Shown here: one piece after another, positions 21,771-32,548 of the stretch
Layout of the letters: each line of letters starts with the position of its first letter
Position numbering within the stretch: position 1 is the stretch's first letter
Source: Thamnaconus septentrionalis
Taxonomy: Eukaryota > Chordata > Actinopteri > Tetraodontiformes > Monacanthidae
Assembly: GCA_009823395.1 (NCBI GenBank)
Contig: CM020514.1
Span: 9,548,966-9,612,965, forward strand
Length of the DNA stretch: 64,000 nucleotides
Reading direction: 5' to 3'
The notes under the pieces: generated by a model
Databases searched by the model: none
Told to the model about the DNA's origin: nothing
The model's input: the letters and a program-made list of their open reading frames with translations, nothing else
Made by a program: the position numbers and the translations under genes

Positions 21771-24453
21771 TGGGTAGAACTTAGTCACTTTCCCAAATTT
21801 CATTTGAATTTAGTTCTGATGGAAAAATAGCTGAGCATGGCCGGGACTTCGGACACTGGGCCATGGACACAAGCACACTACTCAATGCCACTGGCTGATC
21901 GCACCTACGCAGCTGAATAACAGTCACAGACAAAAAATGCTATCCTAGTGATCATCGGAGTCCTGCTAGACTTCTGATTTCCAAAATAGAATCCAATTGC
22001 TGTTTTTTTCTCCTTTATAACTACAGGGATGATGAATGCGCACGTCCCCATCACCCAGTCGTGTTTAATCACGTTCCCTTTGGCCCTCGACTCTCCCGGC
22101 GCAGCACGCCGCAGCTTCCTCCACTTGATACATCCTCCGCCCTTTGCTGCGGTTCTAAATCTGCCAGTGCTGAGAGAGCTGCGGCGAAATCTGAGTCTGC
22201 GCTTCATCCATAAATCAGTGTAATCTTCTTGATGTTCTGCCAAACTATTTATTCGAACAGCGCAGAAGTGCCGAGCGTTATTCAAACGCCGTCTGTCTTT
22301 CCATCAGCGCCGTTGGACCCGACACCTGGACGCTGTGTTTTTTTTTGTTTTTTTTAATGCCCCGTCGTGCCGAGTCACTGTTGACAAACTTGGATACAGT
22401 AGTGGGAGGCAGTGACAATTGCGAGGCAGCAGCCACGCGGGCTCCGGGTTGCGGAAACCACGTGTGACCTAATTCTCAGCTGTCCTAGATATAAACACTT
22501 GGCTTCCAGTAGATTAGCTCATGATCAAAGACAGCCAGAAACAAACGAGTGCAGCGCGAGAGATGTCAGCGGGCTGAGCGGGAGAGATGTTGACTGAGGA
22601 AGAGGGCGCACTGGGGAGGAAGAGGGGTTTTAGAGCGAAAAGTGCGAGAGCTGAGTAAGAGGCAAACACAACAAACTGGCTTTTATCGAGCTTCATTGTC
22701 TGCCGAATTACACTTCAGGCTGTGTTATTCCTTTGTTTTGTCTGCTCCGGGGGTTGTTGACCGCGGTTCTGTTCTTCACCTCCAAGATATTCTGCAGTAC
22801 GAGGACCGGCTTTCCACAGAAAACCATTTTGTATTTTCTCACCTCACCGTTCAGAACCAATCCAGCAACGCAGGCCTAATAAGAAAAACAAAACCAAAAC
22901 AAAATCAAACTACTCGGGTTCAGAAGTGGTACTTTTTCCCATTTACTTTTTCTCACTGTTGCCCTGTGTGAGCTGACTTTGCGCACCCTGGTGGTGCTCC
23001 ATCAAAGAAAACTAGACGATCCTAAAGGCTCATTCCTCATTTTTACCCCTTCCCCTTTTCTCCCAGGAAGTGATTTATAAGGGAAGTTGTGGAAGACGTC
23101 ACCAGAGTCTTAAGTAGCACGCACAACATATTTAGGTGTAAGAATAAAAAAATCATAATTTAAGCAAAAATCATCAGTGCCGTGAGATTGACAGTAGAAA
23201 GTGAGGCCCTTGGAAAGCAGGTTAACAAAACACAACACAGCAGAAACAGAAATTTGTTCTGACTGCGCCACTCCACACTGTCCACTAAATAGTCATGGTC
23301 CCACCTCATCCGTATGCAGCTTGAGTGCTTGTTCCACTTGGAGGTGTGCAGGGAGGGTCTTTGTTTGGATCTATACGCTGCGCAAAAATAGGACATGGCG
23401 GTGAAATGATATACAGTCTTGTACACTACACACAAACGTGAACATACACAGCAGAGAAAAAAGGAGGAAAAAGGGAAAAAAAAAGTGTCTATGGACAAGA
23501 GGTAGCGGAGGCGGGTTTGGCCAATTTGGACAACGATCCTCCTGCTGCTGGGCCTGGTAATCCCCAATATAATCCCAAAACAAGAAGACCTTGATCTCCG
23601 CTTTCTCATATTCTGTGAAATGCATCAAATTACTCTCCACCGCTACACCTTTCCCTCATTAGAATGGCGGATTGGTTGAGGTGCTGGTGTGAGGTGAGGC
23701 GATACCGCCTCTGCCGTGCAGGGGAACCAATGCAGATCACGCAGCTCCATCGCGTTTTTCCCCGAAAGCAATTTCAGACGGCCTCGATCTAATCTCATCT
23801 TTATCAAAGCCAGTCCATTTCAAAAACCGTGGACTCCCGCTTCCAACATGAGTAAACAACAGGCCGAACAACGCGACCGCAGAAGTGCGGCCCACGATGG
23901 CGCCGGCGTGGCCCCGTTATCATTTATTTTTATCTGTCCGTGTCACAACCTGTCGCTGAAGGGTTAACCAGGGCCGGCATGCAGCGGAGCATCCGCGTCC
24001 CGTCCTTGTCTCCCTGCTTCTCCAGCTCCATCACTCAGGCTTGCGCCGCTCGCAGTATTAATCATCATAACCTCCCTCCATGCACAAGCTGCTGTAATGA
24101 AAATAAAACACTCTCTGACGCTCATTCGCCAAGACTGAATCCATCAATAACTGTTACTTACTCGGTCTATAACTAGCATGATCTCCGGGAGCCGAGCGCT
24201 TCGCCGTCACGCCGGACGTTTGAATTGTCCGAAGCGCCGAGGCGTTAAGGTAGCGGCAGAGTCACGCTAGCATACGTCAAACACTCGGGATGTCGAGATG
24301 AAATGCACAGATCCTCACACGACCGCCTGAGTATTTGTCTTCGCATGCTGTCCGGCTAATTCTTTGACCCCCGGCATGGCGCCACCTGGTTTTGTCAGCA
24401 GGTAGCTGCACGGCAAGATTAGCGCCGGCCCTCGCTGGGCTCGGCTACGAGTT
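21771..24453. other. Non-coding DNA, no gene seen
   Basis: Mixed single-copy sequence with T runs near 22,340, A runs near 23,475 and a CTCF-like motif at 22,981-22,994. CpG-rich DNA occurs at 24,180-24,470. A 12/14 CTCF-like match lies at 24,379-24,392 on the minus strand. No frame is recognisable. Confidence 0.6.
22981..22994 (-). promoter_or_regulatory. CTCF-like motif
   Basis: The minus strand reads CCACCAGGGTGCGC, matching the CTCF core at 13 of 14 positions (T for G at position 10). Confidence 0.3.
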
Positions 24454-24552
24454 TAGCCCTAGGTGATGCAACGTAAACATGTTACATCTAATCAGGCGTC
24501 GCGCTCCAGATCCCCCGCCCTGCATGCAGTGGATGCTTCCACGCTTCATTAG
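24454..24552 (+). repeat. Diverged local duplication, copy A
   Basis: The segment from AGCCCTAGGTGATGCAACGT aligns collinearly with copy B at 24,976-25,080 (about 70% by eye). Shared blocks include GCAACRTAAACATG, CTAATCAGGC and a later TGCTTC element. The copies are direct and about 520 bp apart. Confidence 0.65.
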
Positions 24553-24975
24553 CTCACGCTCGGCAGTGAGTTCAAACTGGGAAACCTTTCAATCAGAGAT
24601 TTCCAGCAACAGTGGACGTCTGGATTGGGAATTGGATCACAGAAGCATGGAAGCTTTCAACACTTTTTTTTTTATGATCTTTGGGATCCATTGTTAGGCG
24701 CTCCTCTAAAAACAGTATGTGGAGGCGCCACAAGGCCACCTCTTTACAAGTACACCTGCTCTTTATTATTGCTAATGAAAACACATGGGTTCTTTCTTTT
24801 AAATGGCTTTATTCAACTAAGAAACCTGCATTTGAATGTTTTTCCACACCCTATTTGATGCCCGATAATGCCTTTTGAAATTCTATGCAGTTTTTACTTT
24901 GGGCCGACGCTGCTCTGCGAAGCTTGAAACGCGGTTGTGATATAAATGCTGACCCCGTTAGGCTGTGAGAAAGAG

Positions 24976-25080
24976 AACCCTAGTGACGCAACATAAACAT
25001 GCTATAGCTAATCAGGCATGCTAGCCGCGGTCTCCTGCCATGCGTGTAGGAGATCTTTTCATGCTTCAGGGACGCCCCTC
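24976..25080 (+). repeat. Diverged local duplication, copy B
   Basis: Direct counterpart of copy A: CCCTAGTGACGCAACATAAA, CATG and CTAATCAGGCATG occur in the same order. Flanking sequence does not align with that of copy A, so the duplicated unit is about 100 bp. It may be a low-copy repeat rather than a simple tandem duplication. Confidence 0.65.
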
Positions 25081-26875
25081 GTCTAAGCGATTGGCTCGCC
25101 GTCCAGCCCATAATGCTTTGTTAACTTAAACAGTTTGCTGGGGCAGAAACGATTCGACAAACGCTGCGTCTGCTTCCAACGGAACACACGAGTGACTCGT
25201 GATTTGTGAAAGTGCATTTTTGTTGCCTTTTGTTTGGTTTTGAGGCTGACAGAAGTGTTTTCATTAATATGCTGGCCAACTTCGTCAAGCAGCGATGTGC
25301 ACAAAATGCTCCTGCATGAGGCACAACGTGATCGTATGTGACGCAATGTTGACCGGGTAGGTGAAAGAATTAACTGCTGGCGATGCCGATGGAAGAATCG
25401 CTTTGTGCGAAGCAGAGACGCAACTTTCTTGTGCGTTTCCTTTTTGTCTTCCTTTTTCTTTTCTTCTTCTTTTTTTTTTTTTTTTACCTCATCCTCCCTG
25501 CAAACTGCGTGGAAGGAAATTCATATCTGCAGTGCCGACATCCACTTGTTGACGCTGCACCTGCAATCATGGCAAATTACAGACCAATTTTGGGTCGGTT
25601 TCCTCTGCGGATGTGAGGCCGGTGTCAGGTAACCCCCTCTGATTCTCACACCTGATGTAACACCCTCTGAATCTGAAAGATACATCATGTAAGAGTGGCA
25701 CAACCTTAAAAGGGAAAAAAAAAAATAAGTGTCTCCGCACGGAACAACTCAGAGGCCAACTTTCCTCCCCTAAAAGGGAAAAAATAAAGTTTTTGACTTT
25801 TTGATTTAACAATCCCTCTCAAGACAAAGGACATTTTTGTGGTGGATCTGCCACACATGAATAGAATACTTCAGATTATGTCCCTGATGAAACACTGGAG
25901 TATTTCTGCCTGGTGTCATCATACTCATTATGAGACACCCATTTATAGATCTGAGAAGGTGCCATCACATCCTTGGAATAGCCATGAGGTCAAACGGAGA
26001 AGTGTGCCAGGCATGTGCGCAGCGCCCCGTCTCCCTAATTCGCCTTTGTCTCGGATCTGTGTCACAGTCTGACTTATCCGCTGGATCTGCAGGTTCTGGG
26101 AGGCGCCTCTTTGTCTCAAATGGCCATAAATGGAAACGAACTGCGCTTTTAAAAAAGTCCATAAAAATGTATCGCGTGGGGTCGGGTGTGCGTCGCTCAG
26201 CCGCCGACTGGAGGCGCTCGCAGGGTTTAAATCAGATGAGTGATAAAACACTGATTGCCTCCGAGTGGATAAATAAACCAACAGCTTTGTTGAGCCCACA
26301 ATGCAAAGCTAATACCGAGGCGAAAAGCGTTGTCTGCAATGTCTGCATAAAGTACACACTCTCCGCCCTCTGGATACGTGCCATGAGAATAATAACGCTC
26401 CACACTCAAACGCTACGGAGCGCCGGCGCAACAATGCGCGCTTGATACGACCGTCGAAGGGGCCATTCATGCAACCTCCGCTTAATCACCCGACTGCCGA
26501 CTCCCATTCTCCCAATCCTTTGCTCTTTTACCTGCGTGCTCAATACTACTCCGCATAGCCCAGGAATCCCATTCATCACTGCCAGTCCAAGGCGGAGTAT
26601 TAGTAGTAGCGCTGCGACGGCGTGGAAGCGCACGTCAACCCCTCCCCCGCCCCCCACCACTCGTCTCCCCAACACGTCGTAGAGTTGCTGTAATCTGCGG
26701 AAAGACGGAGCTCCTGGTTCCAGCTCCGGGGTTCGTTGTCTTCCATTGACCCTCGTCGGCCTCATTTGTGTTGACGGAGAGGCGTGCCGCGGCCTCGTCT
26801 CCGTCGACGCCCACCCTAATGGGTGAAATCCACACCAGCCGACAATTAGTTTTGTGTAGATTGGCGCGCACCCAG
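25081..26875. other. Non-coding DNA, no gene seen
   Basis: A polypyrimidine TTC/T run (25,441-25,485) and a CpG-rich stretch at about 26,400-26,840 are the only distinct features. Several overlapping frames of 120-200 codons exist at 25,930-27,000, but none shows a domain, and the rightmost runs into a transposon. Confidence 0.55.
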
Positions 26876-27500
26876 CTGTGTCCAGAAAAAAGGCGGCTGA
26901 TACCTGTGACATTTGCAACGGAGGCACAAACCCGGCAAAAGTATTCCGATTTTGTACATAAGTAAAAGTACAGATAGTTGTGTATCTGTACCTGTTGTGC
27001 AAAAAATTTGTAGTCCTGATTCAACACCTTTACCCAAGTTAAAAGTAATAAAGTACAGGTTCTGAAATGTACTTAAGTAAAAAGTAACAATTGTTATTTT
27101 TTGCAACTAATAAAACAATGTATTCAGTGTTACATAAGCGTTTACACTTTTAATAGCAAGAACTGATGTTTTTTTGTGCTCAAAACTTACTGAAAAATTC
27201 AAAAATAATCCAACTATAAAACACGACGCACTTTTATGTTGAACAACACAAAAGTATAGTTAAAATAGCACTTCAAGCAACAGCGACTGTAATGTAAATG
27301 AATTACTTTCAACAGAATCTGTATCTCTTAAACACAAAAGCAACCAGCACATTTTTCCAACACACAGAAGTAGAAAATATAGATATATGTGTATAAATGT
27401 AGGGAGTAGAAGTGAAAAGTGGTCAGAAAAAGAAATACTTGAGTTAAAAATCAATTTAAGTACAGTGACAAAGTATTTTTACTTGGAAACCTGGACACAG
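26876..27500. mobile_element. hAT-like miniature element, non-autonomous
   Basis: Perfect 10-bp inverted repeats, CTGTGTCCAG at 26,876-26,885 and CTGGACACAG at 27,491-27,500, bound AT-rich sequence full of subterminal AAGTAAAAGTAC-type repeats. Examples are CATAAGTAAAAGTACAG near 26,957, GTACTTAAGTAAAAAG near 27,068 and ATTTAAGTACAG near 27,454. Such ACTTAAGTA repeats are typical of teleost hAT elements of the Tol2 kind. There is no transposase frame. No 8-bp target duplication is apparent, so the exact ends are uncertain. Confidence 0.6.
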
Positions 27501-27815
27501 TCTTCCGGTCGTTGAGGCTGCTAACTTGTGTTTACATTAAGCTTGCATTCTGATGTGATGGGAAAAAAATAGAATAAATCTACTCACTGGTGTCTGTTTC
27601 GGTTGCCTGGCAACCCGTTCGCAACGACTGGCGTGATTTGCACGTTGCACCACCGATCTACACCGTAGCCAATGGAGCGCACGGGAAAAAAACACTTTGC
27701 GCAGCGTTGGAAACAAGCTTCATTTTTGTTTTGTTATGATTAAAATGTTTATGTGAGTAGCTCACTTCTCCCCATGACTTTCAGTTTTTTTTTTTAAATC
27801 AATAAGCAAATTATC
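27501..27815. other. Short intervening DNA, possibly repeat-derived
   Basis: There is no gene. The block between the hAT-like element and the old SINE contains GTTGCCTGGCAACCCG and a later CTCACTTCTCCCCATGACTT segment. From memory the latter accompanies the same hAT-like repeat in fish, so the element may extend or be rearranged here. Confidence 0.35.
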
Positions 27816-28156
27816 TCATCTCATTTTCTATTACTGCTTCTCCTGCACTCTGGGTCGCCGGGGTGGAGGGTGGGGGTGGGGTGCTGGAGCCTTTCCCAGC
27901 TGCCTTTGAGCGAAGGCGGGGTTAACACCCTGGACAAGTCGTCAGTTTATCGCTGGGTCACATGGGGACAGACAGTCATTCGCCTCGCTTGCGTCTGTAT
28001 GGACCGGGGTAGGAAGCCGGAGCACCCGGAGAGGATCCACACACAGAGAGCAGCAACATGCAAACTCCATGCAGAAGGTCCCAGGCCTGGGAATCGAACC
28101 CTCGACTTTGTTGCAGCGAGGCGACACTGCTAACCAGTGCACCACCACGTCGTCCC
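27816..28156 (-). mobile_element. tRNA-derived SINE, old full-length-like copy
   Basis: On the minus strand the head has an A-box region (complement of ACCAGTGCACCAC, about 28,133-28,145) and a B box (complement of GAATCGAACCC, 28,091-28,101). The family body follows: complements of ACATGCAAACTCC, GGAAGCCGGAGCACCCGG and CACCCTGGACAAGTC. Against the copy at 56,176-56,554 it shows many substitutions and small indels and lacks the clean ATTC tail. The long frame across it is shadow translation of the SINE. Confidence 0.85.
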
Positions 28157-29252
28157 TAAACCAATTATGAAGACGTTAATTAAAGAGACCGATCAAGTAA
28201 ACAACACGCAGACGCTCCTGCTGGGGAGCAGAGTTTGCAGTAACAAACGTTAACCCACGCAGGAACTCTGTCAACATCGCTTTTAACTTTTGCGAATCCT
28301 CTGTCTCGGTCGTGAGAGCAACTCAGAAGTCGTTTCTCAACCTGTGAGTTTATGCAATACTGGTTATGAAAAAAGTGCGTTGTCGTTTTACTCCACCGAG
28401 GGATTTTCTTTATCGCAGACGGTGAAAATTTGAAACAGAAATCGGTGACGGGATGATTTATGAGCCTGCTTCCCTTCTTGCGTCTTTATCCCTTTAATTC
28501 TCTATTTCATTGCAAATATAAGACGACTTTATCTCCAATAATAAAAAAAAAAAGAAACACAGACAATGATACGCAACTCTTTGAAAGTAACAACGCCTTT
28601 TACGCCTTTACTCCTGAAGCCCTCTGACAGGACAGGCGTTCTGCTTTTTCCCCACGTCTCAACTTTAATTCCTCCCACCGTTACTAAATTAAAGCCCCCG
28701 AATGCTCCCGCCGCAGCCGCTGCACTGCTGCACTGCAGAGCTGCTTTCTTTTTTTCCCTCCCCTGAAAAGCAAAGACCTGCCGTGTCTGCGCAGGTTGAG
28801 GAAGTCATCGCACTGGACGGCGCCGCTCCAAGAGCAACGACGTTCTCAAGCCCGCTCATCCCGCCGCTATTATACCAGCTGTAGCTTATGGCACGGCGTG
28901 CAGGCATTAAAGGGCTTATGGAGCATATGGCAACTCTCTGTTGAGGAAGAAGAAGAAGACTCTGTGAAATCCCTTTCCTCTGTAGTTTTTTTTTCTCCCC
29001 CCTCTCTCCTTCAACCCCGGAGAGGCCGCGCCTCGTTGATATTCTGGGTGCGGAGCCCAGTGTGTCTCCGAGCCCTCGGTCTATGGGTGGCATTATAGAC
29101 TCAGCAGGGCGATCAGTAGGGGTCAGAGTCAGCATTTAACCCTCCGCAGCCCCGGCAGAGCCTCTTCCCTCCCGGACACCTGTTCTTCTTTCACGTGGGA
29201 GGGCAGCTGTTGACTCGGAGGATACGCGACCGCAAGAAAGAACGATTACGTA
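28157..29252. other. Non-coding DNA, no gene seen
   Basis: Single-copy DNA that becomes CpG-rich at about 28,700-29,130, including a GAAGAAGAAGAAG run near 28,945. Frames are short and lack domains. Confidence 0.55.
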
Positions 29253-29286
29253 CAGAGAGGGAGAGAGAGGGAGAGAGAGAGAGACT

Positions 29287-29326
<40 letters not shown>
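29253..29326. repeat. (GA)n microsatellite, left part
   Basis: A GA tract with a few interruptions. It is directly abutted by a TIR element, with the GA repeat resuming at 29,816, so the two tracts were one before the insertion. Confidence 0.9.
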
Positions 29327-29329
<3 letters not shown>

Positions 29330-29815
29330 CTGCGTTTCCATTACCCTTGGAATTGCGCAAAACCTAAATATCGCAATAAAAACTGATGAAATACCAAAAT
29401 TTGAAAAACCTCTGAAATATCACTAAAATGTTTTTAAACTCTCATGAGGTGGTTTCTTTAGATGTATCAATGTAGAGGTATATCGCAAAAGTGTCATGGA
29501 AACACTTTTTTTCCCGCATTTATGTGAAGTACGGTCACGTGACCACTTCACTTCAAGTGAAAGTCGCGCGTTATGTTTGGACGAAGGAGGAGACGGAATA
29601 TTTTTTACAAGTAATCAAAGAAAAAAATGTCACAACCATTCTTGACAGCAAACAATCGTAATTCTCGTAAATCTTGCGGGATGAGATTTTACGAGAATTA
29701 TGGTTTCATGCTTCACACCTTCCAATGGAAACACCTGCAAATCGCAATTGTACTTTGTCGAAAGTTTTGAGATATCGCTTTTATTTTGCGAAAAACTTTA
29801 ATGGAAACGCAGCTA
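29327..29815. mobile_element. TIR miniature element inserted in a GA repeat
   Basis: Perfect 17-bp terminal inverted repeats, TAGCTGCGTTTCCATTA at 29,327-29,343 and its complement at 29,799-29,815, bound 489 bp of AT-rich DNA without a transposase frame. GCGTTTCCAT-type words recur internally in both orientations (for example GGAAACACTTT and CAATGGAAACACC). A 13-bp perfect hairpin occupies 29,659-29,700. The insertion lies in a GA microsatellite, which hides the target duplication, so the superfamily cannot be assigned from this copy. Confidence 0.85.
29659..29700. other. Perfect 13-bp hairpin inside the TIR element
   Basis: Arms TAATTCTCGTAAA (29,659-29,671) and TTTACGAGAATTA (29,688-29,700) are exact reverse complements with a 16-base loop. 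The structure lies inside the miniature element and away from its ends. Confidence 0.85.
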
Positions 29816-29838
29816 GAGAGAGAGAGAGAGAGAGGGAG
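29816..29838. repeat. (GA)n microsatellite, right part
   Basis: Continuation of the GA tract on the far side of the inserted element. Confidence 0.85.
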
Positions 29839-31410
29839 AGCAAAAAGGGTTGGGAGTCGGGGGTAGGGGCGGGTAGGGTTCCTTATCTATCATTTTGGAT
29901 TAATTAAGATTGATCACGCTGCGGAGGTGCCCGCCCCGCCGATCTATACACGGGTCGACGGCCGAACGGGGAGAGAAAAAAAAAATGTAGAGAAGGGCTC
30001 ATTGTTTTAGCTGCGCTGCGTTTGGCTTGCGCGCCTGTTTGTGCGAAATCGAAGCTGACTGGAAAGAAAAATCGTATAAGCATATGTCTGCCAGAGAGAC
30101 AGACTGAGAGAGAACAGGGCTGGAAAAGCCACGCGGGAGGGGTTCATAAAGGATTTGGGTCATAGATTGCCAAGAGGGATCATATTATGTCTGTGTGCAT
30201 GTGTGTGCGTGTGTGTGTGTGTGTTGTAATATGTATGTTTGCATGGATTTTTTTTCCCGTCTGTCAGTGTTTGTATGTGTGCGTGCGTGCGCGAGGCCGA
30301 GCCAGTTTGTGAACGGCTTCCCTGGTTAAAATCATTCACGTTCTGGATTTCCTCCTTCCAAACTGGCCGTGAGATCTCGCTCGACTCTCCGAGAATCGTT
30401 TTTCTAAATTTGGGAATGAGAACTAATTACAGAGTACACGGCTCTTAGATCGTTCCACCGCGTCCCGGAGACTTCGCCGGTGTCCTGGAATTCCCTTCCC
30501 GCGCACCTCGGGCGGTCTCGCGCTCTCCACTGATCCCCCTTGAAAATGTCTGGATGCGGCGCAAAATACGGCGCAGATGCGCCAAGACAATTTAATTAGT
30601 TGCTTTTTTCACTCACAGGCAGCAAACGAGTCTTCCTGCGTCTCTGTGGAAATGCTGAACGTTCCCCCCCTTTTACTTTGAAGTCATGCTTAAGCTTCAG
30701 AAACGGGCCGGACCACCGGAATGGTGCCAGAGGCAGGTGGGGAAGGTTTTTGGGGGCCTTGTTCTAGACTAGGAAATGTAAAAGTCCTGTAGAGAGGAGG
30801 GGAGTTAAAACATGAAAGGTTCTAAATAAAAATATCTAACTGTTTTATTCTAGCAAAACCCATATTGTGCATATTGTGAAAATGTTTTTTGCCCTTTCAT
30901 GCACATGCAAACATAAAATTGAGGTACTAGGCTTTGAAAAGCTCTGATTTAATATTTAGTGTCAGTATCAGTTTTAATCATCCTGTGATTTTGTCTCTCT
31001 TCCTTTTGATGTCTTACTTCACATCTTCTGCTTTCAAAGGCTTTATGACCTATTTGAATTCATCTTTCTGTTTGTGGTTTGCCACCTTTCAAAAAAACTG
31101 ATGGCGGGACACACCGTGGGTTTGGGGCAGACCCTGCAGCTCCATACTGAAGACAGGCCAGTGGTCTGCAGGTGCAGTGAATTAGGGCGGAGGCAGGTAA
31201 TAAGGGATGTGGGGACACCTGACAGGGAAAAGCAAAGAAGGCAAAAGCAAGAGGCTGGATGAGACGCACTGGATTAAAACAGGACGTGGCAACAAGCAAA
31301 GGGGGGAAACTGAAACAAACAAAAACAAGCAGGCTGACGGATCCCGAAGGCAACCAAGGTAATTACATCCCACTTTATTTTTAACTGCGTGGCAGAGAGA
31401 GTGACACTTA

Positions 31411-31413
<3 letters not shown>
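29839..31413. other. Non-coding DNA, no gene seen
   Basis: Contains a GT run (30,201-30,224) and CpG-richer DNA at 30,440-30,600. No recognisable frame or RNA gene. Confidence 0.6.
30201..30224. repeat. (GT)n microsatellite
   Basis: A short GT tract with one interruption (GTGCGT), followed by further TGTGTG-rich sequence to about 30,290. Confidence 0.85.

Positions 31414-31466
<53 letters not shown>
31414..31466. repeat. (AC)n microsatellite, 53 bp
   Basis: A pure AC dinucleotide tract of about 26 units. Confidence 0.97.
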
Positions 31467-31469
<3 letters not shown>

Positions 31470-32209
31470 CTTCCACACGGCGGGGTGCGCGGGGTGGCCG
31501 ATGCAGTGGGTCAGCCAAAAACCAGCGCGTCTGGAGCGCTGATCTGTCGCCGTTAAGGGCCGCTGGACAGAAGCAGGCTTTTGGCAGAGCCGGGAGTCGC
31601 CCCGGGTGAAATGCCAGCCTGTCTCTGAGCGCTGGCCTCCCTCCAAGCCAAGCCCCCCCCCCCCAGCCCGTCGCATCCCATCCGTCCGAGGTCGAGCGTA
31701 TGTTTGCGGCGCTGACCAGAGATCAGCCCTTTAACTGCGTCGACGGTGACGCAAAAAAAAAGAAAATGGAAATGGCAGCGTCGCCTTTGGCTGCTTTTTA
31801 TGCACCTGAGGAAGTGTTTGACACGGCGGCGGCCGTATAAAGCATTGACTGTGCAGCAGCTCGGCAGGCGGAGGGCGTCGCCGCTGACTCTGGCTGTCAC
31901 TCTCGGCAGGCGCATCCGGGAGATTCATTCGCGTCTGTTTAGCCGTCTCCGGGGGGTTCAGGGGTTGATGACCCGCTACTCTGCGCCGTCATCGCGTGAC
32001 CTCGCCGTGACACCTCGCACGGGAGCCTCCGCGCTGCCCCTCTCAGCATATCTCACGCTGCTTCCCCCGTCAATCCGTCCCTGGGAAAGAGGAAAAAAAC
32101 CTGCGGTCAGAGGTGATGTTTAAATGTGTCGTCCCCTCCTCCCTCCTCGCTCTCCATCATCCACGCTGTCGCTGATGCGTCTTATTCTTGGCAAATAATG
32201 TGTGAGTCG
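31467..32209. other. CpG-rich non-coding DNA, no gene seen
   Basis: CpG frequency is high from 31,480 to about 32,110, and a C10 run lies at 31,654-31,663. Composition is compatible with a CpG island, but no exon or core promoter is recognised. Confidence 0.45.
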
Positions 32210-32548
32210 CAGTGATGGGCAGTAGCGCGCTACGAGTAGTGACGCCGCTAGCGTTAACTACTACATTTTTCGGTTGCGTGACGGTAGCGCTGTTCCCTTT
32301 GAACCAAATAGCTTTCCAATCCATGATGATTGGTTGGTTTGGATATGATGATTGATCATCAATCAATCAAAGTCGTTCTTGATCATGAAGTTGATCCAAA
32401 AAAAACAGTAATGTTGATTTTGCCTTGTATCTTGAAGTATCTTGCTACATTTCTCTGGGGGTAGCTTCTGCTGTAGCTAAGCTATATTTAATTGAGAGTA
32501 ACTTGTAGCTTAACTTACTACGTTTTCCAAGTAGTTTGCCCATCACTG
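32210..32548. mobile_element. hAT miniature element with 8-bp target duplication
   Basis: The left end CAGTGATGGGCA (32,210-32,221) and right end TGCCCATCACTG (32,537-32,548) are 12-bp perfect inverted repeats starting with the CAGTG typical of hAT elements. Flanking octamers GTGAGTCG (32,202-32,209) and GCGACTCG (32,549-32,556) agree at 6 of 8 positions, the target-duplication length of hAT. The 339-bp interior carries GTAGC/CTAGC-type subterminal repeats and no transposase, so it is a non-autonomous copy that has aged enough for the duplication to mutate. Confidence 0.88.

Noticed and set aside
25930..27002. Overlapping frames of 118-198 codons on both strands
   Set aside because: No domain is visible, opposite-strand frames overlap heavily, and the right part runs into the hAT-like element. 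They fit chance frames in a CpG-rich stretch.
31274..31465. Cysteine-valine-rich frames over CA/GT tracts, also at 36,535, 42,325 and 44,585
   Set aside because: They are translations of dinucleotide microsatellites and not proteins.
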